Origin: Bacteroidota bacterium | GTDB taxonomy: Bacteria; Bacteroidota; Bacteroidia; Bacteroidales; B18-G4 | Length of the DNA: 31,458 nt | Direction: 5' to 3' | Assembly: GCA_003648575.1 (NCBI GenBank) | Contig: QMPN01000005.1 | Span: 1-31,458 of the forward strand | Shown: positions 7,974-15,133 of the stretch, piece after piece | Layout of the letters: each line of letters begins with the position of its first letter | How positions within the stretch are numbered: the first letter of the stretch is position 1 | Notes under the pieces: model-generated | What the model saw: the letters and a program-made list of their open reading frames with translations, nothing else | Told to the model about the DNA's origin: nothing | Database searches by the model: none | Position numbers and translations under genes: made by a program

Positions 7974-8603
7974 CTAATTGCCTCCTAATTTTATGATCAG
8001 GCCACCATTAAAATCTCCCTGCAAAGGAGCAACCACCGTACTAACGCCGGCACCGGACCCTCCTGATCCCCCATACATATAAACTCCTCCGAAATACATG
8101 GGCATCAGCAGTCGTCCGCGCAACATGATCCCGATCCGGTCACTAAGCATAATCTTGACTCCAAGGCCAACGGCAGCAGAAAAACGCCATACAGTATTGA
8201 ATGATGCAACTTCGGGAACAAACCATGTAGCTCCAAGCGATAATGAACCAAAGGGTGTTACCTGGGTTGATTGCGAGTAGAATTTCGTTATACCACCCAC
8301 CTGTATGTAGTTAGTTGCCAGGTTTGTTTCATTATATTCCAGGTTCGGATAACCATAGTATGGTGAGAAAGAGGCCTTACTCTGCATCCTGGTGTAATTT
8401 ATTTCAACATCAAGAAAATTATGAATTGGGACCAGGAGGGAAACTCCATAGTTCATACCATTTTCGATCTTTAGCTTGCCTTCATAATACTTCACACTTC
8501 CACCGAACATATATCCGGCAAAGGGCACTATTTCAACGCCTCCCTGGGCGAATATTAAAGTTGGGAAAATTATTGCGATTAAGAGTAATTTGATTTTTTT
8601 CAT
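7974..8603 (-). CDS. Outer-membrane beta-barrel protein (OmpA/PorT-like fold)
   Basis: A 209-residue exported protein with signal peptide MKKIKLLLIAIIFPTLIFAQ. The rest alternates hydrophobic and polar residues as in an eight-strand barrel: VEIVPFAGYMFGG, YGVSLLVPI, LDVEINYTRMQ, NYIQVGGITKFY, VTPFGSLSLGATWF, FSAAVGLGVKIML and a final FNGGLIIKLGGN strand. A Gly/Ser/Val loop (about 178-192) precedes the last strand. Small barrels of this kind are common in Bacteroidota, mostly uncharacterised. It sits 27 bases upstream of the CAT-like gene, same strand. Confidence 0.8.
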   Translation of the reverse strand: MKKIKLLLIAIIFPTLIFAQGGVEIVPFAGYMFGGSVKYYEGKLKIENGMNYGVSLLVPIHNFLDVEINYTRMQSKASFSPYYGYPNLEYNETNLATNYIQVGGITKFYSQSTQVTPFGSLSLGATWFVPEVASFNTVWRFSAAVGLGVKIMLSDRIGIMLRGRLLMPMYFGGVYMYGGSGGSGAGVSTVVAPLQGDFNGGLIIKLGGN

Positions 8604-8743
8604 ATGAGATCCTATTTAATTGATGTGGTATATATTTTAAAAAACTAAAAAATGAATTTTTGTTCAAGCAAAGAAAACTCTTCGAACAATATGAATAATA
8701 CAATACTATAGTTTAATTGTTCAAAATTCAGGCCGGATTGATA
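8604..8743. other. AT-rich spacer
   Basis: 140 bases, strongly AT-rich. A weak TTG/TAGTTTTT pair on the minus strand may serve the 7974-8603 gene. TTGTTC and GAACAA arms lie near 8660-8695, but the repeat is imperfect. Nothing else seen. Confidence 0.3.
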
Positions 8744-9505
8744 TTAAAATGAAAATCCAACCTTGAAAGTAAAGAGCCGGTAGGTTTCCTGGATACGGGC
8801 ATCATGATAGTTCTGGGAGTAGTAGGGAGCATAGTAATAGTCGGCATAATAAGCCCGCTGAAACTTAAAGCTGGAAGAAATATTCAGTCCGAAATGTTCA
8901 GCAATATTAAACCTGAAGCCGATGCCCGGTTCCATAAAAACGCCTCCCCAGTCAGAGCCTTCTTCTCCATTAATCCAGCCAAAAGCATATCCAACATTTG
9001 CGTAAAAGAAGGGCGTTACCTTTGCCTTTACAAAGTCTGTCCTGACCTGTACAAACAGAGGCAGCATGGTTTCTTCGGAATAAATCTCAACTCCGGTCCC
9101 TGCTCCCAGGTAAAGTTGCGGTATAAACCTGTAACCGCCAATGAAGTGCATACCTAAAACAGGTTCTCCCCATTCAAGTTGTACGGCGAAAAGAAGATCA
9201 ACGGTACCTTCAAATCCATTTTCCTTCCCTACATATGGGCTTGCCGGCGCGGCTTTCTGCTCTTTGGGCTGATATTCTTGAGGAACCTCCTCTTTGGTAA
9301 TCTTTTCGATCTGGGTATACTCAAATACAAACAAGTTCCCGTCAGCAGTCTTTATCTTTATTGTTTGATTCGGAATTTGTTCAATAATCATCCCGTGGAT
9401 GATCGATCCGTTCTTTAGATATACTACATCTTCATATTGTATTTCCTGGCTGTATGCCAGTAAGGTGAAGAGTAAGCTTAAAATGAGGACTATAGATTTT
9501 TTCAT
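8744..9505 (-). CDS. Outer-membrane beta-barrel protein with N-terminal small beta-barrel module
   Basis: 253 residues with signal peptide MKKSIVLILSLLFTLLAYSQ. Residues ~25-72 hold a compact module (DVVYLKNGSIIHGMIIEQ ... IKIKTADGNLFVFEYTQIEKI) that recurs in Bacteroidota envelope proteins and looks like a small SH3/Sm-type beta fold. After a charged linker (QPKEQKAAPASP) come amphipathic strands of an outer-membrane barrel, ending in the aromatic YRLFTFKVGFSF strand. Function unknown. The next gene upstream on this strand (9988-11031) has a similar N-terminal design. Confidence 0.8.
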   Translation of the reverse strand: MKKSIVLILSLLFTLLAYSQEIQYEDVVYLKNGSIIHGMIIEQIPNQTIKIKTADGNLFVFEYTQIEKITKEEVPQEYQPKEQKAAPASPYVGKENGFEGTVDLLFAVQLEWGEPVLGMHFIGGYRFIPQLYLGAGTGVEIYSEETMLPLFVQVRTDFVKAKVTPFFYANVGYAFGWINGEEGSDWGGVFMEPGIGFRFNIAEHFGLNISSSFKFQRAYYADYYYAPYYSQNYHDARIQETYRLFTFKVGFSF

Positions 9506-9527
9506 ATCTGTTGGTTTATTTTAATAC

Positions 9528-9535
9528 AAATTTAA
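9528..9535 (-). promoter_or_regulatory. Promoter -7 box for 8744-9505
   Basis: TAAATTTG on the minus strand, 22 bases before the ATG; matches TAnnTTTG. No clear -33 box at normal spacing. Confidence 0.45.
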
Positions 9536-9539
9536 GGAA

Positions 9540-9965
9540 TTCAAAGTATATATGTATTTATTGCTTTAATGTGCTTTTCCCTTGATAGAAAAGCACCAAA
9601 CGCTTGCGCTGAAGCTTCAGCGTAGGCGCAAAGATCAAGGCTGCATAAAGTTTTGTTGTTTTCTACGATTTCCCTCACTAAATCACCCAAACTCCCCCAA
9701 GTACTCGGGGTCAAACAAGGGTAATTTTTAACACTCATGAAATCTTGAAATACTACCAAAACTTCATGAGGCCAGTCCCTTCTTCTCCTCTATAGGCAGT
9801 ATTCAAATAAATGCAAAGCATTTAATGACCCGGGCGCAGTTTGAATCCCGAGCATTCGGGGTGAAAACCTTGACCGGGGATGTCTTTTTTTGGTATCCCT
9901 CATTTCATTCGGGACAGGCAATTTTTGGACAAGCAAAAAAGTACAAAGGATAAAAAGGAAAATCG
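9540..9965. repeat. Gene-free stretch with palindromes, probable dispersed-repeat relics
   Basis: The 482 bases between the 8744 and 9988 genes hold no gene I can support. They contain a perfect 16-base palindrome, CGCTGAAGCTTCAGCG (9607-9622), a CCCGA-GCAT-TCGGG hairpin near 9848-9861, and a low-complexity stretch with TTTTTTTGG and TTTTTGGACAAGC (about 9883-9940). A 72-codon minus-strand frame (9541-9759) has no signal peptide and no recognisable family. From memory, such stretches recur between genes in Bacteroidota genomes; that is unverified here. Confidence 0.45.
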
Positions 9966-9987
9966 TTGAATCAGCAATCGATACCTT

Positions 9988-11031
9988 TTACAGTTCCCAG
10001 CCAAAGGTCGTCTGCAATACATAATCCGTAGTGGTAGCTCCTTCAACCGGCATATTATCATAATTCAGGGTGAATCCCAGGTTAATAAAGAAATCCAGCG
10101 GAAACTCATATTTCAGATCGAAGGAATAGTCGGTCCTGAAACGGCCGCTCTCAGTTAAGCTGGGGTATCCGACAATGCTCGTTTTAAGATCCAGGTCACC
10201 AATATCAAAAATATTGTATTCAATCGCTGCAAATAATTCCGCACTACTTCTGTCTTCAATCGTAATATCGTTATAATCCTCATAGTTCCATGCAGCCCCC
10301 CCGGCCAGGACAAAATACATCCTGTTAGTATTCAAAATATAGTTCCCAATACCCGCTTTGGTTAGTGACCTGAGGTTCAACTTCTGCTCCGAGCTCTGCA
10401 GGAACTCAACGCCTGCCAGTGCAAACCAGTCTTGGTAAATAAAGAACCTGAATCCTAATCCCCCTTCAGTACGTTTAGTACTTATAGTGATGCTGTCAGG
10501 CTTTTGTATACTCCTAACTGCGCTGAAATACAAGTCTACAGCAATTTTATTCGACAAGTATCCGGCATTGATCCTGGCACTAAGCTGATGGCTTTCATTC
10601 GCCTTGGTCAACGTATATCCTACTGACATCAGCAGGTCGATACGGCTGAGGAAGTTGTTGTCGACCGACTTCAGGTGAACAATATCGATGATATTTACAG
10701 TCGAAGGGCCATGCTCCAGATCATTAACAATTACTTTGGTCGCGTCTCCCTCTAAAGAGATCAGTGTACCATGATAACGGTCGCCATTCGACGTGGAGAT
10801 AATATAATTCCTTTCAGTGTGGATATAATTCACCTTATCCCATTCTACTTTAAAGTCGCTATCGCTATAATCCGTTTCTATTGTCACAACACCTTGCCTT
10901 AGTTCTTTTACCTCACCCACAAGAGCCTCTCCGGTATTCATGATCAATGAGTCGATTTGTGCTATAAGAGGTTTCCCTGACAGCAGAAAAAGTCCCAATA
11001 ACATGGCTAAAACAGTAAATCTCAATCTCAT
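9988..11031 (-). CDS. DUF481-like outer-membrane protein with two N-terminal small beta modules
   Basis: 347 residues from the ATG at 11029-11031, which begins the signal peptide (MRLRFTVLAMLLGLFLL). A TATATTTG box at 11055-11062 lies downstream of the longer in-frame start (11067), favouring the short form. Residues ~28-75 and ~76-125 look like two copies of a small beta module (DSLIMNTGEALVGEVKEL and YIISTSNGDRYHGTLISL). Then come alternating strands of a DUF481/YdiY-type barrel, ending VLQTTFGWEL. Likely an outer-membrane barrel with a periplasmic domain; function unknown. It follows the operon terminator at 11099-11126, so it is probably an independent unit. Confidence 0.8.
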   Translation of the reverse strand: MRLRFTVLAMLLGLFLLSGKPLIAQIDSLIMNTGEALVGEVKELRQGVVTIETDYSDSDFKVEWDKVNYIHTERNYIISTSNGDRYHGTLISLEGDATKVIVNDLEHGPSTVNIIDIVHLKSVDNNFLSRIDLLMSVGYTLTKANESHQLSARINAGYLSNKIAVDLYFSAVRSIQKPDSITISTKRTEGGLGFRFFIYQDWFALAGVEFLQSSEQKLNLRSLTKAGIGNYILNTNRMYFVLAGGAAWNYEDYNDITIEDRSSAELFAAIEYNIFDIGDLDLKTSIVGYPSLTESGRFRTDYSFDLKYEFPLDFFINLGFTLNYDNMPVEGATTTDYVLQTTFGWEL

Positions 11032-11054
11032 AATTGTATCATTATATTCAACGA

Positions 11055-11062
11055 CAAATATA
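11055..11062 (-). promoter_or_regulatory. Promoter -7 box for 9988-11031
   Basis: TATATTTG on the minus strand, 23 bases before the chosen start and within the longer frame. Confidence 0.5.
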
Positions 11063-11098
11063 AACAAACAAAATTATTTGATGTTCACACTACCAGCT

Positions 11099-11126
11099 AA
11101 AAAAGGAGGCCAATAAATTGGCCTCC
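11099..11126 (-). terminator. Rho-independent terminator of the sulfur operon
   Basis: GGAGGCCAAT and ATTGGCCTCC form a perfect 10-bp stem with a 2-base spacer (11105-11126). On the minus strand it is followed by six T (11099-11104). It lies 43 bases after the FadL-like gene stop, closing the six-gene operon. Confidence 0.88.
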
Positions 11127-11169
11127 AAGGGAATTTAAACGATTAAATTATGAAAAGATGAGGGTTGAT

Positions 11170-12645
11170 TTAGAACCTGAATCCCAATTCAAACTCCCAT
11201 TGATTCATTTCCAATTCGATAGTCTGTGCAGGATCAAAAGGATTGGGTCCTGACACTGTGTTATTCAGTGCATGCGTAACAGCAAAGTTCAGAGCATGAT
11301 CTTTGATCTCTTTTGTAAAACCAAGAGAAAGATGGGTGTTATTCACTGCAGGTGCCAGAATATTGAACATAACCTCTGATTCCTGAATAGGCGGTTTGCC
11401 ATATGAGAATCCGGTTCTGAACTGCCATGTATCTACACAGGCAACTTCAACACCAAGTTTAAATACGGTCATGTCTTCCCAGCCAAATCCAGCACCATTT
11501 TCGTCGCCTAAAGGAACAAACTGCTCATTAGGCACCATGTAGGTAGCCGGGTCAGCAGGATCAAAACTTGATCCCATATTGGGTACCTGGGCCATCATTT
11601 CCATTGGGTTCATGGGATTTGCAATCGATTTCACCTGACTGTAAAAGATTTGTTTCACATCAAACATGATGGTAACTTTGTCTGCGATAGTATAAGATAC
11701 ACCGGCCTGCCAGTTGCTGGGGATATCAAATCCGCCTTCTTCAGCAAATAAACCGGCATATTTATCCAACTTCGACATTTTGATCCTGGGCTGAAATGAA
11801 GCACCCAGCCTGAAACCATCGAATAATTCACCCTGGTAACCAATCTTTACACCAAAACCAGTTGAATTATCAACTCCATTATTAGTTACGTATTGGGAAC
11901 GGTCTACCGGCATCATAGGATTACCGGCCATGCCCATATCCCTGAAGGCCTGGAGGCCTGTAGCTTCAAAAGTCTGATATACAAAAACCGGTGACACTCC
12001 AATGCTGTGTTTCCCTAACTGGATGGCATAGGTCAATGAGATAAACATTTGCTGGAGATTAACACCCGTAGGCTGTGTAACATTAGCCATTGGGTTAGGA
12101 TTGCCGTCAGGCATAGGATTCCCAAAACCATCAATGATCTCACTGTAATAGGTCTTGGTCTCATAGGTTGTATTCATCCCTCCATTACCATAGAAATTGA
12201 ACCCCAGGTTGTGCTTTTCCCCGATCTTATAACTGAAGGCGATCGCCGGGATCACAAAATACTTCTTATCGCTTTCGACTGTACCTTCTGCAAGGCCAAA
12301 AGCCATAAAACGAGGATCGTTAACAAAGCCATCAGGCCCCATATATCCCCAGTTATTTGGAGTTGTAGCTGCTCCTGTTACTGTATATTTCCTGTTCGGA
12401 TTGAACAGGCCAACAGATACCTCAACACTCCACTTCTTGTCGAGGAATGAAAGTCCGGCAGGGTTAAAAGCTGCTCCAAAAGGCCCTTTCATGTATGCGA
12501 TCCCTGCTCCTGCCATTCCCTTGCTTTTTGTTCCAATCCCATTGCTGAAATAGCCGTCGGTAGCACTGGCATCGGGAGGGTATACCAGGCAAAAAATAAG
12601 CATTGCCATTACACCAATCCATAGTTTTTTCATTGCTTTTTTCAT
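11170..12645 (-). CDS. OmpP1/FadL/TodX-family outer-membrane channel
   Basis: 491 residues with an N-terminal export signal (about 1-28). Typical FadL features follow: SNGIGTKSKGMAGAGIAY, then GAAFNPAGLSFL (the NPA motif of the N-terminal hatch), long amphipathic strands (FAFSYKIGEKHNLGFNFYGNG, HSIGVSPVFVYQTF) and a terminal WEFELGFRF strand. FadL proteins let hydrophobic molecules enter through a lateral opening. This is the last gene of the sulfur operon, 23 bases after the DUF302-like gene. I infer it may move hydrophobic sulfur species or another lipophilic substrate, but no residue proves that. Met/Asn/Pro-rich loops (MNPMEMMAQVPNMG) are unusual. Confidence 0.9.
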   Translation of the reverse strand: MKKAMKKLWIGVMAMLIFCLVYPPDASATDGYFSNGIGTKSKGMAGAGIAYMKGPFGAAFNPAGLSFLDKKWSVEVSVGLFNPNRKYTVTGAATTPNNWGYMGPDGFVNDPRFMAFGLAEGTVESDKKYFVIPAIAFSYKIGEKHNLGFNFYGNGGMNTTYETKTYYSEIIDGFGNPMPDGNPNPMANVTQPTGVNLQQMFISLTYAIQLGKHSIGVSPVFVYQTFEATGLQAFRDMGMAGNPMMPVDRSQYVTNNGVDNSTGFGVKIGYQGELFDGFRLGASFQPRIKMSKLDKYAGLFAEEGGFDIPSNWQAGVSYTIADKVTIMFDVKQIFYSQVKSIANPMNPMEMMAQVPNMGSSFDPADPATYMVPNEQFVPLGDENGAGFGWEDMTVFKLGVEVACVDTWQFRTGFSYGKPPIQESEVMFNILAPAVNNTHLSLGFTKEIKDHALNFAVTHALNNTVSGPNPFDPAQTIELEMNQWEFELGFRF

Positions 12646-12668
12646 GATATTTTGTTTTTGGTTAGTAG

Positions 12669-13580
12669 TTAATCTTCTTCAAATTCTGTAATGCCCAGCA
12701 TAAAATCTTCAATATTGCCGGGGGTACTCATGATCTTCATAAATGTTCCCATTCCCAGTTCAGGCCAGTGCAGGGCAATCCTGTACCTCCCATGTAGCAT
12801 GGTAACCTCTTTGTCCTGTAGGATGATCTCGTAAGGCATGGCAGCAACATGATCAGCTCCAATTATCGGCAGGAAGGCTGCCTCTCCATCTTCCGGATCA
12901 AGCAGTCCTACACCAAATATGGCAACCTTATGGTCTGGATATACAACTTCATATACCTTCACAGTATTACCAATGCCGGCATCAAGGTTTCCCCTTATTA
13001 TAGATAGGCCCTGCTCGAATGAATCGTACTCGGTCAAATCTACAGGATCGGTAAAATAGGGCATCATGATCTTGTATCGATAATCTTCAAGATCGTCCCT
13101 TTCCTCAAACCCACCAAAGGGTTCGAAGTCATCACCAATGACAGATAAAGCGGTTTTTACATCCTTTTCCATGGCTTCGAGTTTGCTGATGTATGGGTCG
13201 ATCCCTTCATAGAAATATGCATAAAAAATGTACTCGGGATTGATCATGGACACATCGATTTGGCCATCATTATTCTTCAAGCCAACCTTCATGACACTTG
13301 CCAGGGCTCCCCTGTCTTCAAACTTCAGGCTGATATCGGCAAAGTCCTTACGGGTATAGCACAATACCACCAAGCTGTCATTATTTCCGGGATTATACTG
13401 TCCGATCACTTCAAAATCATGTGATTCCAGGGCAGTTTTAACGCTCCTGGCAACATCGTTCATGCTGCCATTTACAGTGGCAACCTTATAATATGGCGGG
13501 TACTCCTTTTCCTCAGCCTGTGCTTCAAAAACAAGCAGCATGGCGAAACAGGAAAGGATAATTGATCTTATTAAGTTCAT
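12669..13580 (-). CDS. Exported DUF302-like protein of the sulfur operon
   Basis: 303 residues from the ATG at 13578-13580, which starts a signal peptide ending FEAQA. The longer frame would overlap the upstream DsrE2-like gene, whereas this start leaves a 22-base gap. Residues ~30-115 resemble a DUF302 fold (NDVARSVKTALESHDFEVIGQYNP, then a hydrophobic strand LVVLCYT). The second half (about 180-300, with VAIFGVGLL, AAMPYEIIL and HGRYRIALHWPELGMGTFMKI) looks like a further, diverged unit. DUF302 proteins occur near sulfur-oxidation genes in several bacteria, but their reaction is unknown. Likely periplasmic, perhaps handling a sulfur intermediate between the FadL-like channel and the SQR-like enzyme. 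Confidence 0.75.
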   Translation of the reverse strand: MNLIRSIILSCFAMLLVFEAQAEEKEYPPYYKVATVNGSMNDVARSVKTALESHDFEVIGQYNPGNNDSLVVLCYTRKDFADISLKFEDRGALASVMKVGLKNNDGQIDVSMINPEYIFYAYFYEGIDPYISKLEAMEKDVKTALSVIGDDFEPFGGFEERDDLEDYRYKIMMPYFTDPVDLTEYDSFEQGLSIIRGNLDAGIGNTVKVYEVVYPDHKVAIFGVGLLDPEDGEAAFLPIIGADHVAAMPYEIILQDKEVTMLHGRYRIALHWPELGMGTFMKIMSTPGNIEDFMLGITEFEED

Positions 13581-13602
13581 AAGAATAGCTTTTAATAGTC
13601 GT

Positions 13603-14106
13603 TTATGTAAAAATAATCTGCGTGTTTTGTCCGCCACACATGGCGTAGAAGTCACCGATGGTGATGATGTCTATGACTTCATCCCAGAGGTCTTCTTTTT
13701 TCAGTTTGAACATTTCAGCAGCCATTTTGCAGGCATAGATCTCTCCGCCACCGGCGGTGATCATCTCAAGGAATTCTCCCACCGGGGGGATATCCAATTT
13801 ATCCATTTCCTTTTTCATCATCCAGGAGACACCCGCTTCCACGAAGGGAACAACACCTAAAAGGGTAGGAAAAGGCAGACCACCGGGCATCCTCATTGCA
13901 GGGTTCCCTACAGTGGCAGTTTTGAGCTTTTTCATTTGCTTCTTGGTAATGGCATCAAGCCCGAAGAAAGTGAAGAACACTTTTGCTTCTATGCCTTCCA
14001 TCACGGCTCCGTTAGCCATGACCAGGGTTGCATATACGTCTTCGATTGTGCCCTTTGCACAAATGATACATACCTTTTTCAAGGGATTTTCTTCTTTATT
14101 AGTCAT
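13603..14106 (-). CDS. DsrE2-like (DsrE/DsrF/DrsH family) sulfurtransferase-type protein
   Basis: 167 residues, cytoplasmic, no signal peptide. It follows the DsrE2 plan: KVCIICAKGTIEDVYATLVMANGA, KVFFTFFGLDAI, the MPGGLPFP and GVSWMMKKEMDKLDIPP segments, GGGEIYACKMAAEMFKLKKEDLWD and a C-terminal ITIGDFY. C126 (YACKM) is at the position of the family's reactive cysteine. C13 and C16 (a CxxC pair) and C157 are additional. Family members bind and relay sulfane sulfur. It lies 19 bases after the TusE-like carrier, a plausible partner. Which partner donates sulfur cannot be read from sequence. Confidence 0.9.
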   Translation of the reverse strand: MTNKEENPLKKVCIICAKGTIEDVYATLVMANGAVMEGIEAKVFFTFFGLDAITKKQMKKLKTATVGNPAMRMPGGLPFPTLLGVVPFVEAGVSWMMKKEMDKLDIPPVGEFLEMITAGGGEIYACKMAAEMFKLKKEDLWDEVIDIITIGDFYAMCGGQNTQIIFT

Positions 14107-14125
14107 ATCAATAGATTTTTAATGA

Positions 14126-14434
14126 TTAAACACAGCTTGCCGGCTTGGGTATGCCAGCTATTCTTGATGATTTTTTCAGTGGACCGCCCGGAAATAGCTG
14201 GTACAGCTCTTTGATATTGGCAATGCCGGAATTCCCAACCTTCCTGATACTGAGTCCTTCACCGGCCAGGAATTGTTCCCTGAGGTAACTCAATATCTCA
14301 AAATGTTTGGGAGTAAGCTCGATGCCCTCTTCTACGGCAATCTCTTTTGCTACATCCTCGTTCCATTGTTGCGGATCAGTGAGGTAGCCTTCGTCATTCA
14401 AGGTGATGTTTACACCTGCAATTGTTTTTTCCAT
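14126..14434 (-). CDS. TusE/DsrC-family sulfur carrier with a single C-terminal cysteine
   Basis: 102 residues, the normal size. It has the family hallmarks GYLTDPQQWNEDVAKEIA, GIELTPKHFEIL and the C-terminal arm IPKPASCV, with penultimate Cys101 (CysA), which carries a persulfide in this family. The second cysteine of true DsrC (CysB, 11 residues earlier) is Ser90 here, and its neighbour is also Ser. By cysteine pattern it is TusE-like, a one-cysteine carrier, not the trisulfide-forming DsrC of dissimilatory sulfite reductase. No tusBCD or dsrAB is in the window; it sits between a DUF1641 and a DsrE2-like gene, so a role in tRNA thiolation is less likely than sulfur relay here. Confidence 0.93.
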   Translation of the reverse strand: MEKTIAGVNITLNDEGYLTDPQQWNEDVAKEIAVEEGIELTPKHFEILSYLREQFLAGEGLSIRKVGNSGIANIKELYQLFPGGPLKKSSRIAGIPKPASCV

Positions 14435-14453
14435 TTTATGTATAGTTTAGAAG

Positions 14454-15128
14454 TTATTGATTGTCATTTTCGGGTTTTGACATGTTCTTCATGAAGGAAA
14501 CCATGAATCCTATGGCCCGTTTCATTTCTGGCTTGTTCATTTCTCTCATAAGCTTCCATATTGAGTATTCAGGAACAGCCTCCATTTCAATTCTGCTGAA
14601 TATCTTCACAGCATTATTGACCGATTTAAGCATCTCCGGCTGGGTCAGGCTTTTCACGGTTTCCAGCATGGGAACGACATTATCCGCAAGCAGTCTGATG
14701 TCTTCACGACTAAAATGTGTCACTACATTATCAATGATATTTCCTGCTTCGGAAAGGAACTCGAAATACCCTTTCTGATCGAACTCATTTAGCTTTTTGA
14801 TGAGGTCAATGATCATCTCATTCATAATGGGAGATGCATCTTTCAGAAAGTCGGCCGTGCTTTCGAAAGTGTCCAGCACACCATTAATATTCCTGACATT
14901 CCTGATCACCTTCAGGGCGATCATTTTGATATCTTCTGGATCCAGTTCAATCGACCTATTATCAAGTTCCGTCACAGCCGAATCATACATATCCTTGCCA
15001 ATGATGGAGACATCGGAAATCAAATCATCGACTGATTGTGATTTAAGCCGCTGCTGGTTCACATATTCAAGGATAAGATCAACCTTATCGTTCAATGTGT
15101 CTATCTGGGTTTGAATACTCTTCTCCAT
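14454..15128 (-). CDS. DUF1641 protein
   Basis: 224 residues, highly charged and almost wholly helical. It begins with a coiled coil (residues 1-35) and ends with a conserved segment, WKLMREMNKPEMKRAIGFMVSFMKNM, which is the DUF1641 signature as I recognise it. No signal peptide or transmembrane helix. DUF1641 genes are often placed beside SQR-like or formate-dehydrogenase-type oxidoreductases. Here the start is 5 bases after the SQR-like stop, pointing to tight co-expression. A scaffold or membrane-docking role for the flavoprotein is an inference. Confidence 0.85.
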   Translation of the reverse strand: MEKSIQTQIDTLNDKVDLILEYVNQQRLKSQSVDDLISDVSIIGKDMYDSAVTELDNRSIELDPEDIKMIALKVIRNVRNINGVLDTFESTADFLKDASPIMNEMIIDLIKKLNEFDQKGYFEFLSEAGNIIDNVVTHFSREDIRLLADNVVPMLETVKSLTQPEMLKSVNNAVKIFSRIEMEAVPEYSIWKLMREMNKPEMKRAIGFMVSFMKNMSKPENDNQ

Positions 15129-15133
15129 AATGA

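Noticed and set aside
9541..9759. 72-codon minus-strand open frame
   Set aside because: No recognisable domain or signal peptide, no promoter, and it runs through the 16-base palindrome; treated as part of the repeat-like spacer.
9825..9865. GTTTGAATCCCGA resembling a tRNA T-arm
   Set aside because: No acceptor, D or anticodon arms can be placed around it; more likely part of the CCCGA/TCGGG hairpin.
13581..13655. Extended N-terminus of the DUF302-like protein
   Set aside because: It would overlap the DsrE2-like gene and put 25 residues before a good signal peptide.
14126..14434. True DsrC of dissimilatory sulfur metabolism
   Set aside because: CysB is replaced by Ser90 and no dsrAB genes are present in the window.
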